Below are positions 22,180 to 30,215 of a stretch of DNA of 35,635 nt, in pieces. The translations under genes were made by a program, and so were the position numbers. Below the pieces are notes generated by a model that worked only from the letters and a program-made list of their open reading frames with translations, did no database searches and was not told the DNA's origin. The number at the start of each line of letters is the position of its first letter. The stretch's first letter is position 1. The stretch is from Gemmatimonadota bacterium (GTDB lineage Bacteria; Gemmatimonadota; Gemmatimonadetes; Gemmatimonadales; GWC2-71-9), in contig JAOTWK010000004.1 of NCBI GenBank assembly GCA_029862935.1, positions 1 to 35,635 on the forward strand, given 5' to 3'.

Positions 22180-23151
22180 GTGCGCTGGGTGCCTGACGGT
22201 CTGCTGCGTCATCGGGTTTTGTTCTTCGGGGGCAAGGGAGGTGTGGGCAAGACCACACTCGCAGCGGCGATCTCCTTGATCGCGGCTCAGCGCGACGATC
22301 GCACGCTGCTGGTATCGACCGACCCGGCCCATTCCACCTCGGACATGCTCGAGCTCGAGCTCGGACCGGAGCCGCGTAAGGTGTCGGGCTCCCTGTGGGC
22401 AATGGAGATCGATCCGACCCGCGAGGCGGACCGCTACATCGACGAGGTGAAGGCGCGAGTCGCGAGCCTGACGGCGCCACGGTTGGTTGGTGAAGTCGAA
22501 CGGCAGATCGACATAGCGCGAGTGAGCCCTGGTGCTGAGGAGGCAGCGCTGTTCGATCGATTCACACGACTGTTGGATGAGCTCGGACGCTCGTACGATC
22601 GACTCGTCTTTGATACGGCACCGCTGGGGCACACCCTGCGACTGCTCGCGCTCCCCGAGCAGTTGACGCTGTGGATGAGAGGGCTCATCGGTCGTCGCAA
22701 GAAGGTCAACGCGCTGCATCGGATGTGGCGCAAGGTCGCGGGCGCGGCCGCAGGTGATGAGGCCAGTCACGACGATCCGGTGCTGGCCGCTCTTGAGGAG
22801 CGCAAGACGCGTTTTGAGCGAACGAGGGCGGTCCTCACCGACCCCACGCGGAGCGCCTTCGTGTTCGTACTGACGCCTGAGCGATTGCCGTTGCTAGAGA
22901 CCCAGCGAGCGGTAGCGGTGCTCGAACGGCATCGGATTCCCCTTGGTGGGATCGTGGTGAACCAGATCGCGCTCGATTCGTCGGGCGACCAAGACCAATG
23001 GCTCGAGTCAATCGGGGCGGCGTTCAGGCGCTATCCACGCTACGATGTCCCTCGGTTTCGTCGAGACGTGTACGGACTGAATGCGCTCCATGAGCTCGGC
23101 AACGCCATACACCGAATGGAATCCGCTGCGGTGCCGCCCTCGCGAGGCTGA
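22180..23151 (+). CDS. ArsA/Get3-family ATPase
   Basis: The 323-residue ATPase has the deviant P-loop GGKGGVGKTT at 17-26, switch I LLVSTDPAHSTSD, and switch II FDTAPLGHTLRLL. This is the ArsA/Get3 branch of SIMIBI ATPases, which drive arsenite export or tail-anchored protein insertion. No arsB, arsR or arsD is nearby, so an arsenite role is unlikely, and pairing with the upstream CC-ending protein is the more specific clue. It is a single-ATPase-domain protein, so a dimer is expected. GTG 22180 is the start; the upstream site GCAGAGAG is weak. Confidence 0.87.
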   Translation: MRWVPDGLLRHRVLFFGGKGGVGKTTLAAAISLIAAQRDDRTLLVSTDPAHSTSDMLELELGPEPRKVSGSLWAMEIDPTREADRYIDEVKARVASLTAPRLVGEVERQIDIARVSPGAEEAALFDRFTRLLDELGRSYDRLVFDTAPLGHTLRLLALPEQLTLWMRGLIGRRKKVNALHRMWRKVAGAAAGDEASHDDPVLAALEERKTRFERTRAVLTDPTRSAFVFVLTPERLPLLETQRAVAVLERHRIPLGGIVVNQIALDSSGDQDQWLESIGAAFRRYPRYDVPRFRRDVYGLNALHELGNAIHRMESAAVPPSRG

Positions 23152-23196
23152 AGCCGCGATTCTACATTTGCCGCCGGGTTCCGTGGGAGGAGTGCG

Positions 23197-24966
23197 GTGA
23201 GCGCAATTGCACTGCTGGTGATGGGCTTGTCGGCGTTCCTGACGGGATACCTCGTCTACTCCAAGTACATTGCGCGGCAGATCTACCGGCTCGACCCCGA
23301 GTTCGTGACACCGGCCCACGAACTCGAGGACGGGGTGGATTACCTACCCACGAATCGGCATGTGCTGTTTGGCCATCATTTCACGTCAATTGCAGGAGCC
23401 GCGCCCATTGTCGGACCGGCGATCGCCGTCATCTGGGGTTGGCTTCCCGCGTTTCTCTGGGTGGTGTTGGGAACGATATTCGCCGGTGCCGTGCACGATT
23501 TCGGCACACTGTGGATCTCGGTGCGGCACCGAGGTCAGTCGATCGGGACGCTGACCGAGCGCATCGTCGGCAGACGGGCACGCGTGCTGTTCCTGCTCAT
23601 CATCTTCTTCCTGTTGCTCCTGGTGAACGCGGTCTTTGCTGTTGTGATCGCCAATCTGTTCGTGGCGAATCCCGGGGCGGTATTGCCGGTGTGGGGCAGT
23701 CTCGTCGTGGCGGTGATCGTGGGGTTGCTGATCTACCGCAGCCGTGTCGGGATCTTGTGGCCGTCACTGGCCGCTCTTGCAATCCTCTACGTGCTCATCT
23801 GGATGGGCCAGTACACCCCGTTCCAGCTTCCCGACGTCTTTGGGTTCACGCCGTCGGAGGCGCAGCTCGTGGCGGCTGAGGGCAACTTGGCCAACGCGTG
23901 GGACGCAGCACGAATCGACGGCGTGCGCGCCGGCTGGGTGATCGTGCTCTTTGTGTATGCCTTCTTCGCGAGTGTCCTGCCAGTATGGGTCCTGCTGCAG
24001 CCCCGTGATTACGTCAACAGCCACCAGCTGTTCGTGGCACTGGGTATCATCTTTGCTGGCGTCGTCGTGGTGAATCCCGAAGTCGTGGCACCGGCAGTGA
24101 ACCGGGAGTTGCCCGCCGACGCGCCAAGTTGGTTTCCCTTGCTCTTCATTACCATCGCATGCGGTGCCATCAGCGGATTCCACGGTCTCGTGGCGTCAGG
24201 CACCTCGGCAAAACAGCTCAATCGCGAAACGGATGCCCGGTACGTCGGCTACGGTGGGATGATCGGTGAGGGCGCGCTCGCATTGACGTCGATCCTCGCG
24301 ACCACGGCGGGGTTTGCACTGTTCGTCGGCCGGGACGCCTGGCTCGAGCACTATGGGACCTGGGCGGCAGCATCGAGCGGCGCAACCACAGCTTTCGTCA
24401 ATGGGGTGGGGATGCTGGCGCAAGGCATCGGTATTCCGCAGCGGGTAGCCGTGATCTTTGCGGCGGTCGTCGTCATCTCCTTTGCCGCGACGACCATGGA
24501 TACGGGAGTGCGACTACAGCGCTACATCATTGCGGAGCTGGGGGCACAGTACAAGCTCCGCGTGGCGCAGAATCGATGGATGGCGACGTTCGTCGCGGTG
24601 GCGAGCTGCGTTCTGCTCGCCCTCGGCATTGACCGGGGAGCCGGCGGGATGCGGTTGTGGCCACTCTTTGGCACGACGAACCAGCTTACGGGGGCGCTCA
24701 GTCTCCTCGTCGTGACCCTCTTCCTATTCAAGCTCAAACGCCCGGTTTGGGTGACGGTGATCCCGATGGGGTTTCTGCTGTTCATGACCACGTGGGCCAT
24801 GGTGGGGAACCTCATCCGATACTACTCGGACAGCGAGGCACTGCTGCTTGCCGTGGGTGGGGCGATCTTCGTCCTGGAGTTGTGGCTGGTGTTCGAGGCG
24901 GTGGGTGCTGTGCGCAACGCGCTGACCGCACGGCGGGGTTCGGCAAGACGCGACCCTGATCGCTGA
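23197..24966 (+). CDS. cstA: Carbon starvation protein A family transporter
   Basis: The 589-residue integral membrane protein has more than ten hydrophobic helices and the conserved CstA segments YSKYIARQIYRLD, then GHHFTSIAGAAPIVGPAIAVIWGW and GTIFAGAVHDFGTLW. FGTTNQLTGALSLL occurs near the C-terminus. CstA/BtsT proteins import pyruvate or peptides during nutrient limitation. GTG 23197 is preceded by GTGGGAGGAG. A structured segment whose left arm includes the stop follows. Confidence 0.94.
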   Translation: MSAIALLVMGLSAFLTGYLVYSKYIARQIYRLDPEFVTPAHELEDGVDYLPTNRHVLFGHHFTSIAGAAPIVGPAIAVIWGWLPAFLWVVLGTIFAGAVHDFGTLWISVRHRGQSIGTLTERIVGRRARVLFLLIIFFLLLLVNAVFAVVIANLFVANPGAVLPVWGSLVVAVIVGLLIYRSRVGILWPSLAALAILYVLIWMGQYTPFQLPDVFGFTPSEAQLVAAEGNLANAWDAARIDGVRAGWVIVLFVYAFFASVLPVWVLLQPRDYVNSHQLFVALGIIFAGVVVVNPEVVAPAVNRELPADAPSWFPLLFITIACGAISGFHGLVASGTSAKQLNRETDARYVGYGGMIGEGALALTSILATTAGFALFVGRDAWLEHYGTWAAASSGATTAFVNGVGMLAQGIGIPQRVAVIFAAVVVISFAATTMDTGVRLQRYIIAELGAQYKLRVAQNRWMATFVAVASCVLLALGIDRGAGGMRLWPLFGTTNQLTGALSLLVVTLFLFKLKRPVWVTVIPMGFLLFMTTWAMVGNLIRYYSDSEALLLAVGGAIFVLELWLVFEAVGAVRNALTARRGSARRDPDR

Positions 24967-25038
24967 ACCGGTCGAACGGCCTTCAGCAACCCAAGGGGGC
25001 AGTGCCGGGGGGCATTGCACCGGCCGCCTCTCAGCGAT
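24959..25038 (+). terminator. Nested stem structure after cstA
   Basis: ATCGCTGA (24959-24966, includes the stop) can pair with TCAGCGAT (25031-25038). Inside, CCGGT (24968-24972) pairs with ACCGG (25019-25023), and GCAGTGCC (24999-25006) pairs with GGCATTGC (25011-25018) around GGGG. No T-run follows, so it is not a standard terminator; it could stabilise the 3' end, act as a Rho-linked end or be a small RNA. The rest of the gap to 25180 shows nothing recognisable. Confidence 0.4.
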
Positions 25039-25180
25039 ACGTTCGAACGCCTCCCCAGATGCCAGGTGAGCCATTCACTTCGATCCACCTGATCCGATCC
25101 AATTCAGCGCCGGCCGTGGCGGCCAGTCGGGTTCCTTCGTCGCCGAGCAGCCGGCAGCCCAGAAGGCCGAACGACGCCCG

Positions 25181-25936
25181 ATGCGCGGGCAGACAGCCAT
25201 CGTTACCGGGGCGGCCACCGGCATGGGTTGCGCTATTGCCATCGAGTTCGCCCGCCGCGGGGTCAACGTCGCATTCAATTATATCGAGCTTCCGCATCGC
25301 GACGTGACTGCCCAGGCGCTGCTCACCGAGACGACGCTGCACGGGCTGGGTGTCGAGGTCTTCAGTTCATATTGTGACGTGCGGAATCGCGACGCCGTCG
25401 AGCGGTTCGTTGCCACCGTGCACGCCGAGCTGGGAGGCCCGCACTACCTCGTCAACAACGCTGGCATTCATCACGACGGTGCCCTGTGGCGGCTGTCAGA
25501 AGAGGCGTGGCAGACGGTGGTCGACACGAACCTGACGGGGACGTTCAACTGTGTACGTGCGACCGCTCCCTATTTCCGCGAGCAGCGGTATGGCAAGATC
25601 GTCAATATTGCCTCCCATCAGGCGACTCATCCGGGCTTCGGACTGTCGAACTACGCAGCGAGCAAAGCCGCAGTCATCGGTTTCACGAAGGCGTCTGCGG
25701 TGGAGCTGGGTGCGTACAACGTCAACGTCAATGCGGTCGCGCCGGGCTTCGTTCGCACGGAGCTGATCGGGACCCTCCCGCCCGAGGTGCTCGCAGATGC
25801 CGAGCACGAATCGGTGCTGGGTCGGATCGCCGAACCCGAGGACGTCGCCCTCGTCGTGACCTTCCTCTGCTCCGACGACGCTCGGCACATCACCGGACAG
25901 GTTATCTTTGTGGACGGCGGTTTCACGCTGCACTAG
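25181..25936 (+). CDS. Short-chain dehydrogenase/reductase (FabG-like)
   Basis: The 251-residue enzyme has the SDR features TGAATGMG at 10-16, NNAG at 92-95, Ser145 in NIASHQ, and the catalytic Tyr158 and Lys162 in NYAASKAAV. APGFVRTEL and the C-terminal ITGQVIFVDGGF fit 3-oxoacyl-ACP reductase-type members. Start ATG 25181 is weakly supported: the AGAAGG site is about 13 bases upstream. With the crotonase 58 bases downstream, a role in acyl-CoA or aromatic-derived acid metabolism is plausible but not shown. Confidence 0.86.
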   Translation: MRGQTAIVTGAATGMGCAIAIEFARRGVNVAFNYIELPHRDVTAQALLTETTLHGLGVEVFSSYCDVRNRDAVERFVATVHAELGGPHYLVNNAGIHHDGALWRLSEEAWQTVVDTNLTGTFNCVRATAPYFREQRYGKIVNIASHQATHPGFGLSNYAASKAAVIGFTKASAVELGAYNVNVNAVAPGFVRTELIGTLPPEVLADAEHESVLGRIAEPEDVALVVTFLCSDDARHITGQVIFVDGGFTLH

Positions 25937-25994
25937 CTGCTGGGAGTAGTGGACCTGCCATCCGAAGCCTCGCAACTCCTCTCCAGGAGCGTTT

Positions 25995-26765
25995 GTGGTG
26001 ACCGATCGGTTCGTTGAGCTCACGGACAAAGGGGGGGTCGCAACCCTCACGATGAACCACCCACCGCTCAACGTGATGAACATCGAGATGATGGAGCAGA
26101 TGAACACCGCGATCCTCGCCCTGCGTGGGCGCGACGATCTGAAGGTGCTCGTGCTGCGTGGGCGGGGGAAAGCGTTCTCTGCCGGAGTGGACATCGCCGA
26201 TCACACGAAGGACAAGGTCGCACGGATGATCCAGGTGTTTCACCGGATCTTCGAGTCGATGCGCCTGCTCGACGTGATCGCCGTAGCGGCGGTGGATGGT
26301 CTTGCGTGTGGTGGCGGTTTCGAGCTCGCGATCGGCTGTAATCTCGTCGTGGCGTCGGAGTCGAGCCGATTCCAACTGCCGGAGATCAATTTGGGAGTGA
26401 TCCCGCCGCTGGCATGCGTGGTGCTACCGCGAGCCGCCCCCCGCCGCAAAGCGATGGAGTGGATACTCACCGGTGACGAGATTTCGGCTCAGGAGCTCCT
26501 GTCGTACGGACTGGTGAATCAGGTATTGCCTGACAAGGAGTTCGAGGCCGGGCTCCAGACCTTCGTCGGGAAGCTCACCAGCAAGTCCGGCCCTGTGCTG
26601 TCAATGGCCAAGCGGGCGCAGGTCGAATCGTACTACGCGGCCTATGAAGAAGCGTTGTACAAGGCAGAAAGCCTCTACCTCCACGAGCTCATGTCGCTGG
26701 AGGATGCCCAAGAGGGTATTCGGGCGTTTCTGGAGAAACGGGAACCCAAGTGGCGCAACGCATGA
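25995..26765 (+). CDS. Enoyl-CoA hydratase/isomerase family protein, possible dienoyl-CoA hydratase subtype
   Basis: This 256-residue crotonase has the oxyanion-hole segments KAFSAGVDI and LACGGGFELAIGC. Glu110 in GGFE and Glu130 in LPEINLG are both present, so hydratase activity is possible. After PEINLGVIP the sequence runs PLACVVLP, where typical hydratases have GAGGTQ. I recall this replacement in cyclohexa-1,5-diene-1-carbonyl-CoA hydratase-like proteins, so an alicyclic or dienoyl-CoA substrate is a hypothesis. GTG 25995 is the start. Its stop overlaps the lipoprotein start by four bases. Confidence 0.85.
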   Translation: MVTDRFVELTDKGGVATLTMNHPPLNVMNIEMMEQMNTAILALRGRDDLKVLVLRGRGKAFSAGVDIADHTKDKVARMIQVFHRIFESMRLLDVIAVAAVDGLACGGGFELAIGCNLVVASESSRFQLPEINLGVIPPLACVVLPRAAPRRKAMEWILTGDEISAQELLSYGLVNQVLPDKEFEAGLQTFVGKLTSKSGPVLSMAKRAQVESYYAAYEEALYKAESLYLHELMSLEDAQEGIRAFLEKREPKWRNA

Positions 26766-27385
26766 TGCGGTATATGCTGTTCCTCGTCGTGCTGGCCGCG
26801 TTGGGATGTGCGAGCAAGCCCGCAGCCGAAGAAGGCGTGGCTCCAGAGCCGCTTCCTCTCCCGACCATGCTTCTGGCCGGACGACGGGTGGCCCTGTTCC
26901 CGGTGACCCTGATGGTCGCGGAAGAGCGGCTGGGTTGGCGGGACCAGTTGACGCCCCGTGCCGATGCGCTTGCCCAAGCCGACAGTATCATCGCGACGTT
27001 TCTGACGGAGCGAGCGCCCGACATCGAGTGGGTGCTGCCTGAAGCCCTGCGGCGGGCCGCAGCTCAGGCACCTCGGTTACTTCCCAATCCGGATCATATG
27101 GGGACGGCGGTGCTCCGCGCCAACGGACTCGAGCGGATCCCCGACCCGCTCCGGAGTGACCTGCGCAACCTCACGGCGATTGCCGGGGATCGCTACGCGG
27201 CGATCCCCGTGAGTCTGCTGTGGGTGCGCACGCCGGAGGGAGGGGGTCGCGCGGAGCTCACCCTCGTGGTGGCCGACGTGCGGTTCGGGATGGTGCGGTT
27301 CCGCACGATCGCGTCCGGCGAGGGCGACGATCCGTGGTCGGCGCTGTGGACGGCGCTCGCCACGCTCGTGCCGGACCTGCCCTGA
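26762..27385 (+). CDS. Putative lipoprotein of unknown function
   Basis: ATG 26762 overlaps the crotonase stop by four bases and gives 207 residues. MMRYMLFLVVLAALGC is a short lipoprotein signal with Cys16. The mature part has alternating segments (RVALFPVTLMV, ADSIIATFLTERAPDIEWV, AELTLVVADVRFGMVRFRT). Beta-rich character and the phrase DIEWVLPEALRRAA recall envelope-associated lipoproteins of delta-like and Gemmatimonadota genomes, but no domain is recognised. The isocitrate-type dehydrogenase begins one base after the stop. Confidence 0.75.
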   Translation: MMRYMLFLVVLAALGCASKPAAEEGVAPEPLPLPTMLLAGRRVALFPVTLMVAEERLGWRDQLTPRADALAQADSIIATFLTERAPDIEWVLPEALRRAAAQAPRLLPNPDHMGTAVLRANGLERIPDPLRSDLRNLTAIAGDRYAAIPVSLLWVRTPEGGGRAELTLVVADVRFGMVRFRTIASGEGDDPWSALWTALATLVPDLP

Positions 27386-27386
27386 G

Positions 27387-28400
27387 ATGCACCGTGTGAC
27401 ACTCATTCAGGGCGACGGGATCGGGCCCGAGATCACCAAGGCCACTGTCCAGTTGCTCGAGGCGTCGGGTGTCACATTCGAGTGGGATCGCCAGCCAGCG
27501 GGCGTTGCAGCGTTGGACGCCGTCGGAACACCACTACCCGATGCGACCATCGCCAGTGTACGTGAGACGGGCGTGGCCCTCAAAGGTCCGCTCACGACAC
27601 CTGTGGGGACGGGCTTCCGGTCGGTCAACGTGGCGCTCAGGCGCGAATTCGATCTGTATGCCAATCTGCGACCGGCCAAGACCCTGGTCACCGGCGGGCG
27701 GTACGACGGCGTGGACATCGTGCTGGTGCGGGAGAATACCGAGGGTCTCTACGTGGGCTACGAGACCGTCATCCCGGTGGCTGGTGACCCGCGAGCCGTG
27801 GCCCAGTCCACTGCCATCGTCACCCGCCACGGCTGCGAACGCATCGTGCGGTTCGCGTTCGAGTATGCGGTGCGCAATGGTCGCCAGAAAGTCACGATCT
27901 GCCACAAGGCGAATATTCTCAAAGCAGCGAGCGGCTTGTTCCTGGACATCGCCCGTGAGGTGGGCCGGGAATACGAGGACCGGGTGGACGTGGATGACGT
28001 GATCGTCGATGCGGCCGCGATGAAGCTCGTGTTGGATCCGCACCGCTTCGATGTGATCGTCACCACCAACATGTTCGGCGACATTCTGAGTGATCAGATT
28101 GCCGGACTCATCGGTGGGCTGGGACTTGCGCCGGGTGCGAACATCGGGGAGAACGTGGCCCTGTTTGAAGCCGTGCACGGGTCGGCGCCGGACATTGCCG
28201 GAAGAGGGATCGCGAATCCCTCGGCGCTCATGATCGCGGGCTGCATGATGCTCGATCACCTGGGAGAATCAGTCGCAGCTAGTCGCGCCCGGCAGGCGCT
28301 CGAAGCCACACTGCGGGATGGCACGGTCCTGACGCCAGATCTCAAGGGAAATGCTACGACCATGGAATTCGCAGACGCCGTTTGCCGGCGTCTTGATTGA
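27387..28400 (+). CDS. Isocitrate/isopropylmalate dehydrogenase family, NAD-type isocitrate dehydrogenase likely
   Basis: The 337-residue protein begins VTLIQGDGIGPEI and includes RSVNVALRREFDLYANLRPAK, ENTEGLY, HKANILK and DVIVTTNMFGDILSDQ. RSVN-LRR is the pattern at the substrate loop of NAD-dependent isocitrate dehydrogenases. Homoisocitrate and isopropylmalate dehydrogenases differ there, so isocitrate is preferred but not proven. The reaction would be oxidative decarboxylation to 2-oxoglutarate in the TCA cycle. ATG 27387 is one base from the lipoprotein stop. Confidence 0.87.
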   Translation: MHRVTLIQGDGIGPEITKATVQLLEASGVTFEWDRQPAGVAALDAVGTPLPDATIASVRETGVALKGPLTTPVGTGFRSVNVALRREFDLYANLRPAKTLVTGGRYDGVDIVLVRENTEGLYVGYETVIPVAGDPRAVAQSTAIVTRHGCERIVRFAFEYAVRNGRQKVTICHKANILKAASGLFLDIAREVGREYEDRVDVDDVIVDAAAMKLVLDPHRFDVIVTTNMFGDILSDQIAGLIGGLGLAPGANIGENVALFEAVHGSAPDIAGRGIANPSALMIAGCMMLDHLGESVAASRARQALEATLRDGTVLTPDLKGNATTMEFADAVCRRLD

Positions 28401-28662
28401 GCACGAGTGCCCGCGTTGCCATCGGCCCGTGGAGCTGCCGTTGGGCGAGTTGTGCGTTGGGTGCCGGCAGAACATCGAGCGGCAGGCGGGTCGGATTGCG
28501 CGGTGGGTAGCACTGGTCTCGACGCTTCTGCTTGGGCTCTATCTGGTTCTACGCCTCCCGCAGGACCCTACCGCGCGGATGGTTGGCGTTGCATCCGTTG
28601 GGATTTGGTATCTCCTGACGCATCTTGTAGCGAAACGTATCGCGAGGACCTACCTCAGTTGA
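28393..28662 (+). CDS. Small zinc-ribbon membrane protein
   Basis: Start TTG 28393 gives 89 residues and overlaps the dehydrogenase stop by eight bases; an upstream ATG at 28351 overlaps 50 bases and is less likely. CPRCHRPVELPLGELCVGC forms a four-Cys zinc ribbon. It is followed by two hydrophobic helices (WVALVSTLLLGLYLVL and MVGVASVGIWYLLTHLV). The function is unknown. It sits between the dehydrogenase and a metallophosphoesterase. Confidence 0.7.
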   Translation: MIEHECPRCHRPVELPLGELCVGCRQNIERQAGRIARWVALVSTLLLGLYLVLRLPQDPTARMVGVASVGIWYLLTHLVAKRIARTYLS

Positions 28663-28669
28663 GCGCATT

Positions 28670-29527
28670 GTGAGCTTTCAAATCGTCCATCTCTCCGACA
28701 TCCACTTTGGCGGGGTTGCCGACCTGCGGCAGCTACAGGCGGTGGAAGAACTCGTGCCCGATCTCGACCCGCGAGTCATCGTGCTGAGTGGCGACCTGAC
28801 GCAGCGCGCCCGGCATGGTGAGTTTCAGGCCGCGAGAGCGTTCGTGCGGGAACTCGAGCGAACAGCGCCTGTCTTCGCGGTCCCTGGAAACCACGACGTG
28901 CAGTGGTGGTGGCGGCCGTTCATTCCGATTGCTCCGCAGGTGAAGTACCGCAAGTACGTGAAATACTTCGGCCCAGTGGTGACGCCGACCGTGAAGTTCC
29001 CCGAGGCCGTGATCACGAGCGCGTTGACGTCGCACGGCGTCGCCTGGGGATCCCTCACCTATCGCCTGCGGGACATCGCGGTCAAAGGACACCTGCCCAA
29101 GAAACAGATCGACCGAGTCAAAGACCTCTTCAGCACGACTGCTGAATCACAGATCAGAGTGCTCGTGCTCCACCACAACGTGCTGCGCGGTGAGCTTTCC
29201 CAGCGTATGGGGCTCGCGCGCTGGAAGCAGGCATCCACACGGGTCGTCGATGCCGGGGCCGATATCGTACTCTGTGGACACGATCACCAAGAGCTTGCCG
29301 ATGTGTTGGGTGACCATGTCGTTGTATCGTGCGCCGGGACCCTGTCGACCCGCTCGCGCGGCAAGCGGCCCTCTGTCTTCAACCGGGTGACGGTGGACGA
29401 CGATCGAGTGCACGTGGAACTCTATCGCTGGGAGCACGAGCCAGCCGTGTTCAAGCGGTCGGACGTGCACACCTTCCCTCGCCCCCGAGCCATGCGTGAG
29501 AGCGAAGTCGCGGCAAAAGCGGGCTGA
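28670..29527 (+). CDS. Calcineurin-like metallophosphoesterase
   Basis: The 285-residue enzyme has all five motifs of the family: Asp10 and His12 in LSDIHFG, GD at 41-42, GNHD at 73-76, a histidine in LHHNVLRGE, and GHDH near 204. These coordinate a dimetal centre that hydrolyses phosphodiesters or monoesters; the substrate is unknown and cAMP or nucleotide-type targets are typical of this shape. GTG 28670 is the start. The end overlaps the SprT-like gene by 32 bases. Confidence 0.9.
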   Translation: MSFQIVHLSDIHFGGVADLRQLQAVEELVPDLDPRVIVLSGDLTQRARHGEFQAARAFVRELERTAPVFAVPGNHDVQWWWRPFIPIAPQVKYRKYVKYFGPVVTPTVKFPEAVITSALTSHGVAWGSLTYRLRDIAVKGHLPKKQIDRVKDLFSTTAESQIRVLVLHHNVLRGELSQRMGLARWKQASTRVVDAGADIVLCGHDHQELADVLGDHVVVSCAGTLSTRSRGKRPSVFNRVTVDDDRVHVELYRWEHEPAVFKRSDVHTFPRPRAMRESEVAAKAG

Positions 29528-30200
29528 GCGGGAAGCCTGGCTGGCCGATCACGCCCTGCTCGTCACGAGGCTGGAGCGTCTCGGCTTGCGCGGGGTTCAA
29601 TCCGTGGAACTGCACGAGAACCGGACCGTCTTGGTGAGCGTCACCGAACGTGACGCGCTGCGGGTGCATCGCGGGTTCGCCTACGCCACGGACCGGGTGT
29701 TGCAGGCGATCGTACGATTCGCCGATCCGGGATCCCGACGAGGGCTGCGCCGGGAGGCCCAGCGCGCGATCACCGAGTTCCCGGTCCATCGGTTCACGGG
29801 GCCCCCGCGGCGCCGTCGCACTCGCCGTCCGACGCCCGGCGAACGGCGTATCCTGACCCAGCTCGAGCAGCTACATCAGGAGTTGAATCACAGATGTTTC
29901 GGGGGAGCACTGTCAGCCGTGCGGCTCCGCGTGTCGAGCCGCATGGCCACGAGCCTCGGAGAGCTCGCCGTCGATGAACGTGCGGGTGAATCGATCGAGA
30001 TCGCCATTAGCCGGCAGCACATCGATGCCGACGGGTGGGACGAGGTTCGCCAGACCCTGCTCCATGAAATGATCCATCAGTGGCAGGTCGAGACCGGACA
30101 GAAGGCAGATCATGGAAGGACCTTCCGGAAGAAGGCCAAAGAGCTGGGCATTTCCCCGGCCGCGCGGCAGATGGTCGGGGATGTCACGCATACCGCATAG
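29496..30200 (+). CDS. SprT-like zinc metalloprotease-domain protein
   Basis: The 234-residue protein has the HExxH zinc motif in TLLHEMIHQWQ (His190, Glu191, His194), with SRHIDADGWDEVRQ-type sequence before it. QELNHRCFGGAL and LRVSSRMATSLG upstream are characteristic of SprT proteins. About 120 residues of basic N-terminal extension (RFTGPPRRRRTRRPT) precede the domain and could bind nucleic acid. SprT/SPRTN homologues process DNA-protein crosslinks in eukaryotes, and bacterial roles are unclear. GTG 29496 lies inside the phosphoesterase gene. Confidence 0.8.
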   Translation: MRAKSRQKRAEREAWLADHALLVTRLERLGLRGVQSVELHENRTVLVSVTERDALRVHRGFAYATDRVLQAIVRFADPGSRRGLRREAQRAITEFPVHRFTGPPRRRRTRRPTPGERRILTQLEQLHQELNHRCFGGALSAVRLRVSSRMATSLGELAVDERAGESIEIAISRQHIDADGWDEVRQTLLHEMIHQWQVETGQKADHGRTFRKKAKELGISPAARQMVGDVTHTA

Positions 30201-30215
30201 CATGGAGGCGCGAGC

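Noticed and set aside
22180..23151. Arsenic resistance operon
   Set aside because: No arsR, arsB/acr3, arsC or arsD nearby; the ATPase is a single-domain form paired with a CC-ending protein.
25002..25307. Forward frame between cstA and the SDR gene
   Set aside because: It overlaps the structured post-cstA segment and the SDR start in another frame, has no ribosome site and shows no coding character.
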